A stretch of 64,000 nt of DNA, taken from Petrosia ficiformis (Eukaryota; Porifera; Demospongiae; Haplosclerida; Petrosiidae). The first letter of the stretch is position 1. Each line of letters starts with the position of its first letter. The notes beneath the pieces were generated by a model. It was not told the origin of the DNA. It did not search any database and worked only from the letters and a program-made list of their open reading frames with translations. This document shows, one piece after another, positions 1 through 12,323 of the stretch. The position numbers were made by a program, and so were the translations under genes. The stretch is taken from contig OX345636.1 in NCBI GenBank assembly GCA_947044365.1, forward strand, positions 18,888,548 to 18,952,547, written 5' to 3'.

Positions 1-19
1 TAATTATTATATTCCACAG

Positions 20-3000
20 TGGACAATTAAACTGAATACTGGAGCTGAGATACCAGCTTTTGGTTTAGGGTAAGTAATAAATGATGTGGACTAGTGAGGT
101 GGGTCTGGCCATTTGCTGAAACATTTTTGGTTCTATTGCATTCTCTGGAAATAGAACTGCTACAATTACGTGCACCTAGTATGTTTTTTGCTAAAGAACT
201 TCCAGACTGAAGGTGTTTTCATTGCAGTAGCAAGAACACTACGACTAGTTAGTTTCATAGCCAGACTCTACCTTAAGGTGGTACTAGGGAGTGGGCGGAT
301 GCGACTCCAATCAGTTTCAAAATAGAATATTATATAATATGACTCTAACCTGGTGTAATGGCAACCTTCATATCTTCTAATCACCTTTATAGGGTCCTGG
401 AATTGATAAAACATATATAAAATGTCCATTTTTGCCATCTTAATAAGTACAAAACGGAGAAAGCCACGCCCACCAATCATGGCGTGCACCAAGTACAATG
501 CATTTAGAGAAAACAAATAGAGCCGTTTTCTGGAAATTCATTTTACTATTATAGTTACAAGAGGCTGAAGAAAGCTGAATTCTGTAGCTTTTCACTGAAA
601 CCATAAAATCTTCCTTTCTAGGCACTATCAAACTCCGATCTTTCTCAGAGAGCAACTACAGTTACCCGCCATTGCTTACCACCCACCGCCCCCTCCACCA
701 CCCGTGGGGCGTGTTTAGGTTTGTTTCTGAAAATAAACTATCAGTCAAAACATTTAGGCCCAATAATTATACCCCCGGGTGGGTGTGGCTTCCAAAAAAT
801 ACAGAATGGAACCAGATTGTATGCAGCAAGAAGCTTGCAAGACTAGAAACTGATTGGAGTAGCATCCGCCCACGGAAAAGACTACAACCTTAAGCTCGGT
901 CAGGCTGACTATGGGAGACTAGCAAATAATGGATGACAGACACTATTACTGTTTTGTACAATTATTTGCCCCCTGTCAGAAGGGTAGATGGGATGCGCCC
1001 ATGGTCATTTTCTTTATTGTACATCATTGTTGTTTCATTGATGCATGTAACAGAATAATGCAGTACTGTTGTTGTAGTGCTATATTTGGTTTTGTTTTAT
1101 CCCCAACTTGCTCTAAGTTCAACATTATTTTATTTAAGTAAAATACCATGAGAGAAATTTCAATATCTGCAGGCATAGTCTTGTGTGTACAGAAGGAAGG
1201 AACGTCTGGGTAAACTGTTATTGATAAAGTTCGCACGATGGAATTTAATTAGTTGCAATAGTCACGTGATAAATGTACACATTACGCAAGGCGTCAAATA
1301 ACATAGCAGTATTCTGCTGAGCATGTAACACTCCTTTGAAGGCCTCTGAAAGACATCAGTCCAATCATAATTAGTGAGTAACAGTTCTGGGCTGGTAAGA
1401 ATAAAATGAAACTTCCATGCAACTATCTGGGCCATAACTTCTGTGTCATTGCTACTCTTCACATGAATAGCCTGCAAACCCTTTCTTGTCAATGATTTCT
1501 CTTGAAGTGTGATGATAGCATCCAAAGGACTAACTATTAAGTACTTTCAAGTATTAAGAAGTATAGCCTTTTAATATATCAAACAGCATTGGCAGATTGA
1601 TATAACTTAATGGCTTGCCAAAACCAGTAGTTAGACATACAAAAACATTGTGTCCCTTGACAAATTCATTAATAGCATTCTCCTGTTCTGGTTTCAGGGA
1701 AGTATATCCCAACATTGCTACAACCTGCTGCAGTCAGATCCATTTTACAAGATCAACACATCACTATGCATCTCATGTGATATTAATTATATTCATGAGT
1801 GTAGGTTTTATCAATAACAGTTTCCCCAGATGTTCCCTTCTTGTTGGATGTCTGTGCACACGAGACTACTGCAGGCAGTGATTTTTCTAGGATAATATTA
1901 TTCGGGGGGTACAAAGATTAATGAATGCTTCACAAACAAATTTTTTGGGGGGTGGGGAATTACCCCGTCTAAAGGCCACTGACTGCTGGTTCATCTCTTG
2001 ATCACTATTTGGTCAATTCACTTTATATCAAAAGCTAGTAGTTCAATATACTCAACCATTTCATCTTTGGGTCTGGTCTCATGTTAGCCAATCGAGGAGA
2101 ACTCTCTTTTGGTCCGACTATGTGAGACTATTAATTTTGTTGCCTGTAGCACACATTATAGCATTGTATATATTTATGTAGCACTTGGCAGTCCAAGAAA
2201 GATGAAGTGGGAAAGGCTGTTGATATTGCTAAAGGAGCAGGTTATCGTCATATTGATGGTGCTTATAGGTATCTGAACGAAGAAGAAATTGGGGAGGCTC
2301 TACAGAAAATATTTAAGGAAGGGACTATTAAGAGGGAAGATATTTTCATCACTTCAAAATTATCGTGAGTTTTGATAAATGATAAATGTAAAGTATTTAT
2401 ACAATACATACATACTTATTTATGTATGAACACTGCTATAATTATATGTACATACATACATAAGGAAAGTACATACTATCAGGAGCTTATGAGCTCCGCA
2501 AAGCGGCGCGAAGGAGCATCAAACTCCAATATGTTTTGCAAACCATCTGTTGTCGAATCACACCTTTGCAAACTGCCTTATATGGAAAACCTCTGTAAAC
2601 TATGTAAGTGATTTAGGCGTGATAAAAGTTTATTAAATTAAAAATTATATATATTAAAATTATTATAAATGACTATCGTCTGACAAGATGAGTCTGTATA
2701 ATCCCCCACTTCTTTCAGGACAGAAATGATGCTAGTGTAGTCAGCAAAGGATAGGTGCTACCAAACTCTGTAACAAAAGTGTCAAAGTGCTGTCAGTGTG
2801 TTGATTCTACAGGGTGTACGAAAGGACTATTAATAGACAACAACAAAAGCAATATCTGTAATGAAATAAGCACATGATGATTAGTTTGTTACCTGGAGCA
2901 GGATTTGTAACTGCCTTGTAATCAGGCTTTTTTCTTGAGTTTCTTCGTGGCTTGTAGAACTTGCGTTTCGGGCTTCCAGTTAGTTTGAAGTATCCCGTTT

Positions 3001-5458
3001 GAAATGTTCCATCCAAGAAATCTGTGCATTGGTTCTTTTGATCGCTATTTCATCTCTACTAAACAACGAATCTGCTTAGGACTGTGGCTTGACTGTTCTG
3101 CACGAGTTCGTTCGACATTGTTTTCTTGACTGGATTTTAATAATTGCCCACCCACTTTAGAGCACTTATCTTAAACCCATCCTTTTGACCAGATTTGGAG
3201 TTTTGCTGAAAGTGTGATTCCACAACAGATGGTACTGCAGTTTGACGCTCCTTCGCGCCGCTTCATGGCGCTCATAAGCTCCTGATACTATACATGGAAG
3301 TTACATAATTTTGTAGACATAATTATAGTTGTGGTGTCGTGATGTGAAGTATTCTAATAATTATTACCTGTGTAATTTCAATTATTTCAGAAGCTGTTTG
3401 TATATCATTTTTAATACATCTACTTGAAAGTTAATTGTTATTAATTTTTCTGAACTGAAGGTTGTTTCACACAACATGCAAGGAAGATATTCTGGAATGT
3501 TTTGAAGGTGTCCTTAAAAAGCTCCAAACAAGCTATCTAGATCTGTTTCTGGTGAGTGAAATTTGTAATATGTTAAATCATCCATGGCATATTTCAACTG
3601 GCAGACCGGCATATTTTAATTATTGACCATAATTAAGTTTGTCAATAGTTAAGAGCAACTGTACACTAATGTTTTGAGCCTGCTGAAAAAATTTATTATA
3701 TCCTACTATAAAAATATGTTTTGTCCTGTAACAAGAAACAAATCATCTTGAGGAAAATTATAAAAATAACACAAATGAACAAAATTAATGTGAAGATTAT
3801 CAATGAGTGACAGTGACTATACACTCAATAGTGCAAATTATGCTTTAAGCAAGTGTTGTATTTAAATGTTCTTGAAAAAGCAATAATTTCAATGGGGGAG
3901 AAACAGTATTTGATAAGAAACTGACAGTTAACATGTGTTAATCAGGGATGTTGTAATTGTAATTAGTAATTGTAATTAAAGTAATTGTAATGGTAGTTGA
4001 AATTGAGATATTTTAAGGTGAAGTAATTGTAATTGTAATTTAAATATAATTGATTTGTTAGTTATGTGCATACAAGTCAGTTGTGCTCACTGAAAATGTT
4101 AATTTTATCACCATGTGATGCTCAATGAAGTGTTTGCTGCCAAATAACTTTGATAACCTTGTATTTTTAAAAGTTAATGAACACATGGTCTAGAATTCTA
4201 CATTGTAAATCTTTTTTTTGTAATTGTAATTAGTAATTGATTACATTTTAAAAGTAATGATTACAATTTTTGCCACTAAAATCATCAATTAGTAATTGCA
4301 ATTGTAATCATTACAAGAAATTTCACAAAGTAATTGAGTTGTAATGACTACATTTGCAAATGTAATTACAACATCCCTGGTGTTAATATATCTAGTGTCT
4401 ACTCAATTAGTAAACTACTAACCACTGCCAAAATTTCATTACCACAGTAGTTTGATTTGTGAAAAAGTCATAAACTCTTTTTAGATTCATGCTTCTTTGG
4501 CAATTAAAAAGGACACACCTTGGCCTAAAGTAAGGGATGGAGATCTTTTAGGATATGATGAGCAACGTATTGCTATGGTTTGGGAGGTATGTATTTCTCT
4601 GTTGATTTAATGTTAATGCAAATATTAATATTCATACCTTAACTTTTACATATTCAAAAATGCGCTTGTGTTTTACCATTGTACATGTAGGTAATGGAAG
4701 AACTTGTTGCTAAAAGACTAGTTAAAGCTATTGGAGTTTCAAATTTCACCATCACAAAAATAGAAAACCTTTTGAAAACTGCCAAGATAGTCCCTTTTTG
4801 TAAATCAAGGTATATGAAATGTTATGTTGTGTTTGATACTAAAAATAGCCTGTTCTTGTCTTTTGCATTCCAGTGGAATGCCATCCTTACTTCCAGCAAG
4901 AAAAACTAAGAGCTTATTGCAAATTGAAAGGTATACTATTATAATTGTAACTGCAACTGATCACAAAAGCACTATAATTGCATGTAGCGATGCAAGGTTT
5001 TGACATTTACGTTTTGTCTGTTAGATATTGCTTTTGAGTGTTATGCTCCTCTTGGTTCTCCTTCTCGTATAGGAATTGGTCCTAATGAACCTGTAATAAT
5101 GGAAGATCCTGTTATAAATGAAATAGCAATGAAATATAATGCTACACCTGCTCAGGTATAATTATAAATCTACTGATTTAATGAAGTGTGTCATTTATAA
5201 AACATAATTATCCAGATTTGTATAACATTTCTTCTACATTTGGGGTTAATTGTGATTCCAAAATCAGTAACTGAGTCCAGGATCTTAGAAAACCTCAAAG
5301 CTACTGAGATTACTCTGATGTCTGAAGATATTGCGAGGCTAAAAGGAATTGATAAGAATTGCCGATCATTCAGGTTCACAAACTTCCTGCCACCTGGAAT
5401 GACATTTGATATGTTGTGGGATACCAAAGAGGATGAAGCTTACAAGATTAAGTCATAA
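20..5458 (+). CDS. Aldo-keto reductase 1 (5' partial, frameshifted)
   Basis: NADPH-dependent aldo-keto reductase of the TIM-barrel family, expected to be cytosolic and to reduce carbonyl substrates. Exons: 20-69, 2182-2364, 3461-3551, 4485-4586, 4691-4809, 4874-4930, 5025-5155, 5216-5458; the 4-codon first exon seen in AKR-2 and AKR-4 lies before the window. The catalytic tetrad is present: Asp and Tyr in HIDGAYRY, Lys in ITSKL, His in FLIHA. Exon 6 is 119 nt, against 118 in the other three genes. An extra base near 4793-4806 turns the conserved VPAVNQ ending into VPFCKS and puts exon 7 (ECHPYFQQ) out of frame, so this copy is a pseudogene, an allele or a read error. A poly(A)-type AATAAA follows near 5478. 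The family call is firm; activity is doubtful. Confidence 0.85.
277..889. mobile_element. TTAA-type MITE, copy 1
   Basis: 613-bp element flanked by TTAA on both sides (273-276 and 890-893). Imperfect terminal inverted repeats start GGTGGTACTAGGG on the left and GGTTGTAGTC on the right complement, and share GTGGGCGGATGC and ACTCCAATCAG. Two further copies lie at 43506-44104 and 59817-60429. TTAA target duplications point to piggyBac or Kolobok transposases acting in trans. No coding capacity is seen. It sits in intron 2 of AKR-1. Confidence 0.8.
1262..1740 (-). pseudogene. RecQ-like helicase fragment
   Basis: The minus strand encodes a broken N-terminal RecQ-family helicase core. It has the Q-motif-like [10 protein letters not shown], a Walker A region [11 protein letters not shown] (Pro where Ser/Thr is usual), then after a stop and frame change the motif Ia region [10 protein letters not shown] and motif Ib-like [14 protein letters not shown] and later motifs are absent. 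It lies antisense inside AKR-1 intron 2. Recognition is from motif order; a related fragment lies inside the element at 29368-30014. Confidence 0.65.
2479..3285. mobile_element. Terminal-inverted-repeat element in AKR-1 intron 3
   Basis: 807-bp insertion with inverted repeats of roughly 90 bp beginning TCAGGAGCTTATGAGC and sharing AAGCGGCGCGAAGGAGC. The 5-bp TACTA is duplicated at 2474-2478 and 3286-3290. The interior has a short Lys/Arg-rich frame on the minus strand (2807-3016) that I cannot assign. The superfamily is not determined. Confidence 0.7.
3943..4379. mobile_element. hAT-type MITE with 8-bp target duplication
   Basis: 437-bp element with termini CAGGGATGTTGTAATT and its complement, flanked by a perfect 8-bp duplication GTGTTAAT (3935-3942 and 4380-4387). 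Most of the interior is TAATTG-rich simple sequence. The CAGGG ends plus an 8-bp duplication are the hAT signature. It is non-coding, in AKR-1 intron 4. Confidence 0.85.
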
Positions 5459-5589
5459 TCGTAGGACTTTTTACAGAAATAAACGTTTATATTATATAAT
5501 TATATATATACATGAATAAACTGTTTTAATTATTATTGAGTGAGAGAAAATGTAATAAAACAGCTCCTCCCACGAACGGAAGGTACGAG

Positions 5590-8500
5590 ATGGCTAACAA
5601 AGTAAGTGTTCAAAACCTATATCTATTCGTTGATATTGAACTGTATTCCACCATAGCATGTATACTTGTGGGGAAATTAATTTTTGGGTTACAATTAATA
5701 TTAATCACAGTGTATTTTAGCCTTTGTATGCTTTGTGGTCTCATTACATAATAAGTGAATTGTTTCATTTATCTTAGTGGACAATTACTCTGAACAACGG
5801 CGACGTGATTCCAGCATTTGGTTTGGGGTTAGTTGATCTTTGTCACTTTCATACTTATCTCTCATCCTAACAATTGTTATCACTTAGTTGGGTATCATAT
5901 ACCTTTATAATCTAAATGTGTGGTTAATATTGCAAATGTGTTCCAGAGGTTGTGCAGGTTCTGTGTTTGTTTTTTTTAATTATTTTTCTCACTAATACAT
6001 TATGCTACCAGACTGGTGAGATAAAGTTTAACATTCTTGTGCCTTTCTAAGTTGCTCACAAGTATTTTAAGTCAACCACAAGTCATCAAATTACAGTTGT
6101 TGTGTAGGAGGCATCTATGAATATCATTATTGTTGCTAATATACATGTAAAACTATTTTTATGGCCTGTAGTATAGCTTTCCACAGGATTGAATCTATAT
6201 AATTATATATAATAATTGTTTCTGTCATAAGCTGTTGATATTTTAATAAAAGAATGTGTGCAGAAGCTACAGACAAGATTCAGAAAGAATGTAAAGCTGC
6301 AACTAATAGTAATAACTGTTGTATATAGCAGAGAAACAGTATAAAGATGATGCAAGAATAATACGTTGTGTTTCAGACATGAGGAGGTCATCATTTAGAA
6401 CCTTGAAGAAGTGCTTTAGTTTCTATGCACTTAGTACTGCAGTTACACTTACTTCTTCAGGCCTTCGAGTACACAGAGAGGTAGAAACACAAGTGCCATC
6501 AGCAATGATTGACACATAGTTACCACAAAGCAATTGTAGGGATACTTTTTCTCAATTTATCTTGTTTATGTTTTTTGAATGTGTATTAGTGTTGTATAAA
6601 AGTTGAAACTAAACACTTTGTTTGGTCTATAAGGCTGAATTTATGGCATAATTATAATAGTGCTTAAAATTGTGTTTCATTTTCACAGAACTTGGCAGTC
6701 CAAAAAAGGTGAAGTTGGAAAGGCTGTTGATATTGCAATAAGAGCAGGCTATCGTCATATTGATGGTGCTTATATGTACATGAATGAAGATGAGATTGGG
6801 GAGGCTTTACAGAATCTATACAAAGAGGGGATAGTGAAGAGAGAAGATATTTTCATTACTTCAAAGCTATCGTAAGTTGTTTATATATATGAAAGTGTTA
6901 TAACTATGTATAGGTTATAGGTCGAGGGGAGGGATATTAGTTGTTGTATGAGTAGTACACCAAGCCTCTGACCCTGCTGAAGGAATGAGTAGTACACCAA
7001 GCACTAAAACAACTAATATCCTGACCTGAAGACCTATAACTGTCTTATACCTAATCTACAAAGCAGAAGAAACCCACAAAACAAGGATGTGGTTTTTCTT
7101 GGTGCCAAATTTATATTGCGCAATTTCTAATTTGCGTATGGAAAGAAAGTGACGGCTATGGCTGAAGCACTGAAACACTCGCCTTGGTGCTTTCCTACAA
7201 CTAACGAAGCATAATTTTGATATTTATGGCTTTGTTGGAAGCTCTTCTGTGAAAATAAGTGAGTTAAAAGTCTGTGCTGTTTAAAATATGGAAGTTATGC
7301 AGGTGAGTAAAGTGAGAACGTTGTCTTCATACTCGCCTTGCTGTCTTTCTATACTACAGTACTATTAGTACGCCAAGAATGAAAATTATGCTGCAGGTGT
7401 CAGAGCGTTATAATAATAACATTCTGCTGGACTTCAATAGTTGAAGTATTTTTTCTTTTGCTGTGTCGGTAATTCCATACTTTTTTGATGTTGTTATTTT
7501 TGTACCACAATATCACAACTAAACCCTCCTTTTTGCCTTGTTGTGGCTAGGTGAATAACAAAAAATTATATACCTCGTGTCGCGTGATCCCAGGTATCTA
7601 ACTCGCGATTATCTACCTCCTAGTCGACATGTCATGTGATACCAGGTGTATTCGTCATTTAGACACCTCATCACATCAAAGGATGAATATTCATTTTAGG
7701 TATAATTAGAGATATTTGGTCTTGAGTTTTGCATTGTATTATTACAGTTGTTCCCGATTTTTAGCCAATTTAAAGAAGAACATATTTACCCTTTTTTCAA
7801 TATGATTTTCAAGCAAATTATTATTAATTCTTAAATTTTTATTATATCATAGACTGTTTCATTTGGGGTGTAAAGAGGATGTTCTTGAGTGCTGTCAAAC
7901 AATTCTAACAAATCTTCAGACTGACTACATAGATTTGTTTCTAGTGAGTAACAATTTACAATAAAATGATACATTTAGACATTTTCATTCCAATACATGC
8001 TTGAACCATTCAGGGGATTATAAAGTCAATTGGTGTAGATCTTCCTTCTAGTAATGATTCATTCAATGAATGTAGTTAGCTACAGTAGAATCATTTAAAA
8101 GAATGGAAAAGTAAATATGACATGTTGAAGATTGGGTTTGATTCAGACTTAATATTAATGCAGCGTTTCCCCAGGAATAGAAAGTAGAGTGGGATTGTGA
8201 ACAAATGTCTTACATAATGCAGTCAGTAGACATTGTTGCAATATTACCACGAAACATGTGCAGTGAATTTATTATCAATAAAAACATTTATAAACTTTTT
8301 TTTTTGTTAAACATTTTGAGGAGAAAAAATAGCGTGGCGCTGTGCCATTGCGCCATGGTTTTGGGAAACCACTGTAATGATAGTGATATGTCGTCTTTGT
8401 TCAAAATGTGTGACAATTTGAGACTCTATTTTATATTATTAAAATGTAAAATGCAAGTATGAAACACACTACCAATAATTGTTGTATTGTTGCATGCTCT

Positions 8501-11500
8501 GAGTCAAAGTAGTTTACATGTTATATCATAAATTTAGCAAGATGTACTGAGATAGAAATATTCCTTGCAGACTTTGTCATATCTGAAACCAAGCAGGGCT
8601 AATATAGTTATTGTTTTCCACAATTTTTAAGGCTCTTTTGTGGTATTTTTACAGCTATAACATATTAGTTGCAGTTTCTACAGCATAACTCTACTAACTT
8701 TTGTGCGCATTCTTTTATGCATTAATTTACCTAGCACAACTTTATTAACTACATGTACATGTACAATGCTTATTTTGGGCCATGACAAGGCCATGTATTA
8801 TCAATATAAGAATACTCCCTCCAGTGTCTGAAACCTATTAAATACATCTCCCTCTTGTTCATCATATGAATTGATGAATTGATGAATTGTGAATGATGGA
8901 TGTGATTCCTTTTTTATACATAGTGTGGCAATTAATGGTTCAATGTATATACTATATCTGACGGGTCTATACATCAGTTATATTACATACATTGAACCAT
9001 TAATAGACAAGTGACCATTAATAGACAACTCTTTGTAAGATTACTTTTATTTATGCATCTCTATAATTATATTGTATACAATTTGGAGTGTGGTTTGTGA
9101 CTTTTGTAACTCAGTGACCACTTCAAGATGATTTCACAACTATTATAGTGAAAGTAGAATCTTTTTTTATGATTGTAGAGTTGTTACAATATGAACTTTT
9201 GTAAATATTACTGCCATCTTACTGTTCATATTATGTATAGATTCATGCTCCAATGGCAATAAAAAAAGGTGCACCATTTCCTAAACTAGAAGCAGAAGAT
9301 TTTTTAGGTTACAATGAAGGACAAATAGCTACGGTCTGGGAGGTATGTTTGAAATACTTGTTTTATCATACTCTTTTCTTTTGTGATTAATTTGGGCATG
9401 ATGCATGTAATTATATGGTTGTAAGGTGGATTGATGGCTTGAGAATTTTTATCTTTAATAAAATTAATATGCAAAAATAACTAACTAGATTACACAAGCT
9501 AACACAGGTATATTATTAACATAATTATACTAATAAAGCAACTAGATTTGGCACTAGGCCTGAGCACATTATGCTCCCATTATTCTTTTGAGCATCTCGA
9601 TCCCACAAAATGCTCCTAATATTCCTGCACATTTCCCTACTATTTCTAATAATTCTCACCCCAGATTCACTGATTGCTAACAATTTTAAAGTCAATATAA
9701 ACATCAACGCATGCTTTAGTAATCAGTATAATTGTAGATTCATAAGAATTTTATCTTCACAAATACCACATGGGATTTATTAGGGTAATAACAAACTATT
9801 AATAATTAATAATTTTTTAATTTAACTGTGTTGGAATTCATTCTTCCCTATTATGCCAGCATAATTCTCAAAGCTTCAATGCACCTATTATTAAAATTAT
9901 GTTGCCATATTTGGCACAGCATAATAATATTGAAGTTGTGATTAGAAAGTAAGTTGAACGTATATATATCTACTCCACCCAATCAATAGTGAATATGATC
10001 AATTCACAATATTTAAGCAGCATACATTGCAATGGCAAAGGAGGTAGTTTAACTTCAGAGATTTTAATTATAATCTAGAACAGTTACAGCAATAGCAAAA
10101 CACAATAGTATCCAGGTTTAACTATACATTGTGAATCATGTTCATTATGTTTTCATGAATATAGCAGATTAATTGATAGTAGCAGTTGTAACCTTTACCT
10201 TAAGCTTACAAGGTTCATATTCCAACATTAAATTTTATACATGTAATATAATTATAGTTGTTATATATATACATGTATTATATATAACTATAATGATAGT
10301 ATTATAATATTTATACAAGGTATATCCTCTAGTGGGGGTGATATATCCAGTTTAAAGCATAAGGACTTAAGGTGTGTAGTGTCTTCAGGCTGAGTACTTT
10401 AAACTGGATATTATCCCGAGCAAAGTCATAACCATAACAACTGTATAACGTTGAGAGTATTAATTAGCCATGCTATCTAAACTTCAGGAATATAACTAAA
10501 ATCACTTTGATATTTGTAGCACTAGCAGTTTCTTTGATGTGCGTCATCATAATGACACAATAATTATAATTATATATAATTAATTATCATTACTATAAAT
10601 GTAATTCAGACAATGGAAGAACTTGTTGCTAAAGGTTCAGTGAAAGCTATTGGAATTTCTAACTTCACTATAACAAAAACTGAAAATCTTCTGAAAACAG
10701 CCAAGATAGTACCTGCTGTTAATCAAGGTAACTTAACAGTTATAGATGGTGATGCTTGGCATGACATAAACTTCAGGAGCAATTAGGGGTGGGCCACAGG
10801 GGGCACATGCCTTTCTTAGTAATGGCAATGACTTTAAAGATAATGATTAAGTACCCCCTATTATGAAAAGTACAGAGACATCAGGTATTTGCATGATCTA
10901 ATACCTTTATGGCATACATCTGTATTAATATATTATAATGTTACAATTTGTTTTCTTAGTGGAATGTCATCCTTTCTTTCAACAAGAAAAGCTCAGAGCT
11001 TATAGTAAATCAAAAGGTAAACTTTTAGTGTGTGTTGGCATTTAGAGAACAAGTTTCACTTTGATATAGGTATTGCATTTGAGTGTTATGCTCCTCTTGG
11101 TTCTCCTTCTCGTATTGGAATTGACCCTGATGAACCTGTAGTAATGGAAGATCCTGTTATAAATGAAATAGCAACAAAGTATAATGCTACACCTGCTCAG
11201 GTATATATAGTATAATAGGCTCCTAGTATCAGTTAAATATGGTGATAAAATGATTATCAGCCACTCAAAATTATAAATTACATTTAGGACTGTTATCAAC
11301 AGTTAGCTATAATTCTGAGTGCCTGGATTGTGAGAATGGGAAATACATGTATCTTTTCAAGACATATAACCAATTTACTAGCTACATGTCATTATATAAT
11401 AATTATAAAGAGGCTTTGATCATGCTATCATTATGTTTGCAAAGAGGAAATGATACAGTATAGTGAAACTGTGTATGAGTGGATTTATAGTATTAGGGTA

Positions 11501-11866
11501 AGGTATAAATCAGTTACATGCTATTGCCAACACATTGCATTATCATAAATGATAATGTCTTTCTTGTGGGTCATTTTGAGATGTATGTTCCTAAAAACTT
11601 TTTATTGATCAATTTCATTAATTTTACTGTAGATTTGCATTTCATTTCTTCTACATCTTGGACTTATTGTGATTCCAAAATCTGTCAGCGAGTCAAGGAT
11701 TTTGCAAAACCTTAAAGCAACTGAGATTTCGCTGACTGCAGAGGAAGTTGATAGGCTGAAAGCAATTGACAAAAATCTTCGTCTTTTTTCGTTTAAGAAA
11801 TTTTTACCATCTGGTGTTACAATGGATTTATGGGATGTTGCAGAGGATGAAGCATACAAGATATAA
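5590..11866 (+). CDS. Aldo-keto reductase 2 (325 aa)
   Basis: Aldo-keto reductase with nine exons: 5590-5601, 5778-5827, 6689-6871, 7853-7943, 9241-9342, 10610-10727, 10960-11016, 11070-11200, 11633-11866. They sum to 978 nt, open throughout, giving 325 aa, the usual AKR length. The start is the ATG of a 4-codon first exon (MANK), only 131 bp after the AKR-1 stop, so the promoter must be short or overlap the AKR-1 3' end. Predicted catalytic residues are Asp46, Tyr51, Lys80 and His114. The C-terminal [15 protein letters not shown] carries the Lys and Arg that bind the NADP(H) 2'-phosphate in this family. Exon 3 is almost identical to that of AKR-3, and exon 6 to that of AKR-4. The substrate cannot be inferred. 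Confidence 0.9.
6160..6550. mobile_element. Degenerate GGCCCGTAGGGCC-family MITE
   Basis: Diverged copy of a family better preserved at 22133-22606 and 46072-46447. The left end reads ATGGCCTGTAG with CTTTCCACAGG. The right end reads CCACAAAGCAATTGTAGGGA. The interior keeps GTTTCAGACATGA. It lies in AKR-2 intron 2. Confidence 0.55.
6905..7055. repeat. Inverted repeat in AKR-2 intron 3
   Basis: GGTTATAGGTC and GATATTAGTTGTT on the left pair with AACAACTAATATC and GACCTATAAC on the right, so the segment can fold into a hairpin. The loop holds a short direct repeat GAGTAGTACACCAAGC. Probably a small foldback MITE; the intron sequence up to exon 4 (7853) shows nothing else that I recognise. Confidence 0.55.
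10305..10440. repeat. Hairpin repeat in AKR-2 intron 5
   Basis: Inverted pair ATATCCAGTTTAAAG and CTTTAAACTGGATAT around a loop of about 55 bp. The rest of this intron (9343-10609) is AT-rich without a recognisable gene. Confidence 0.5.
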
Positions 11867-11984
11867 ATACTTGACCTTAGTTTGAGTGTGTGAATTTAGC
11901 TACTTTTATTTAGTTAATTGCTGTTTTAATTTGAATGAGAATGCTATCAATTTTAATGACGATAAATAACAGCCACTCCTACTA

Positions 11985-12095
11985 GACGAGTAGCTAGCTT
12001 AGCGTAGCCAGCCCCTCCTACTCTAGAGTTGAATCCGGAGATGATCAGCTGAGCCGGAGCTGGAGGAGGTGGCTACGCTAGACTAACTCACCAAC
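11985..12095. mobile_element. Foldback MITE in the AKR-3 5' region
   Basis: Inverted arms TAGCGTAGCCAGCCCCTCC and GGAGGTGGCTACGCTA flank about 45 bp. Compared with the start of AKR-2 (AACAGCTCCTCCC then the ATG exon), AKR-3 has AACAGCCACTCCTAC interrupted by this insertion. Exon 1 then ends CACCAACAAG before GTAAGC and has no ATG. The insertion lies in the presumed promoter and 5' UTR of AKR-3. Confidence 0.6.
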
Positions 12096-12323
12096 AAGGT
12101 AAGCTTTCTTCTGTAATTTTGTAATATCCATAATTATAATAATTTATACGAACTTTATGGCGGATCAAATTTGACAAACCACTTTATAGTACTCGAACTT
12201 TATTCCTGTGCTTCATTTATTCCACTTTACATTGACTCCAGCATGAGTACGATAAAACAAACTCACAATAACATGCATCTTGTGACATTAATTAACATTT
12301 CTTTCAATTTTTGTCTGTAGTGG

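Noticed and set aside
929..1141. Plus-strand 70-codon ORF
   Set aside because: No motif or splice context; overlaps an opposing ORF of equal length and lies in an AKR-1 intron.
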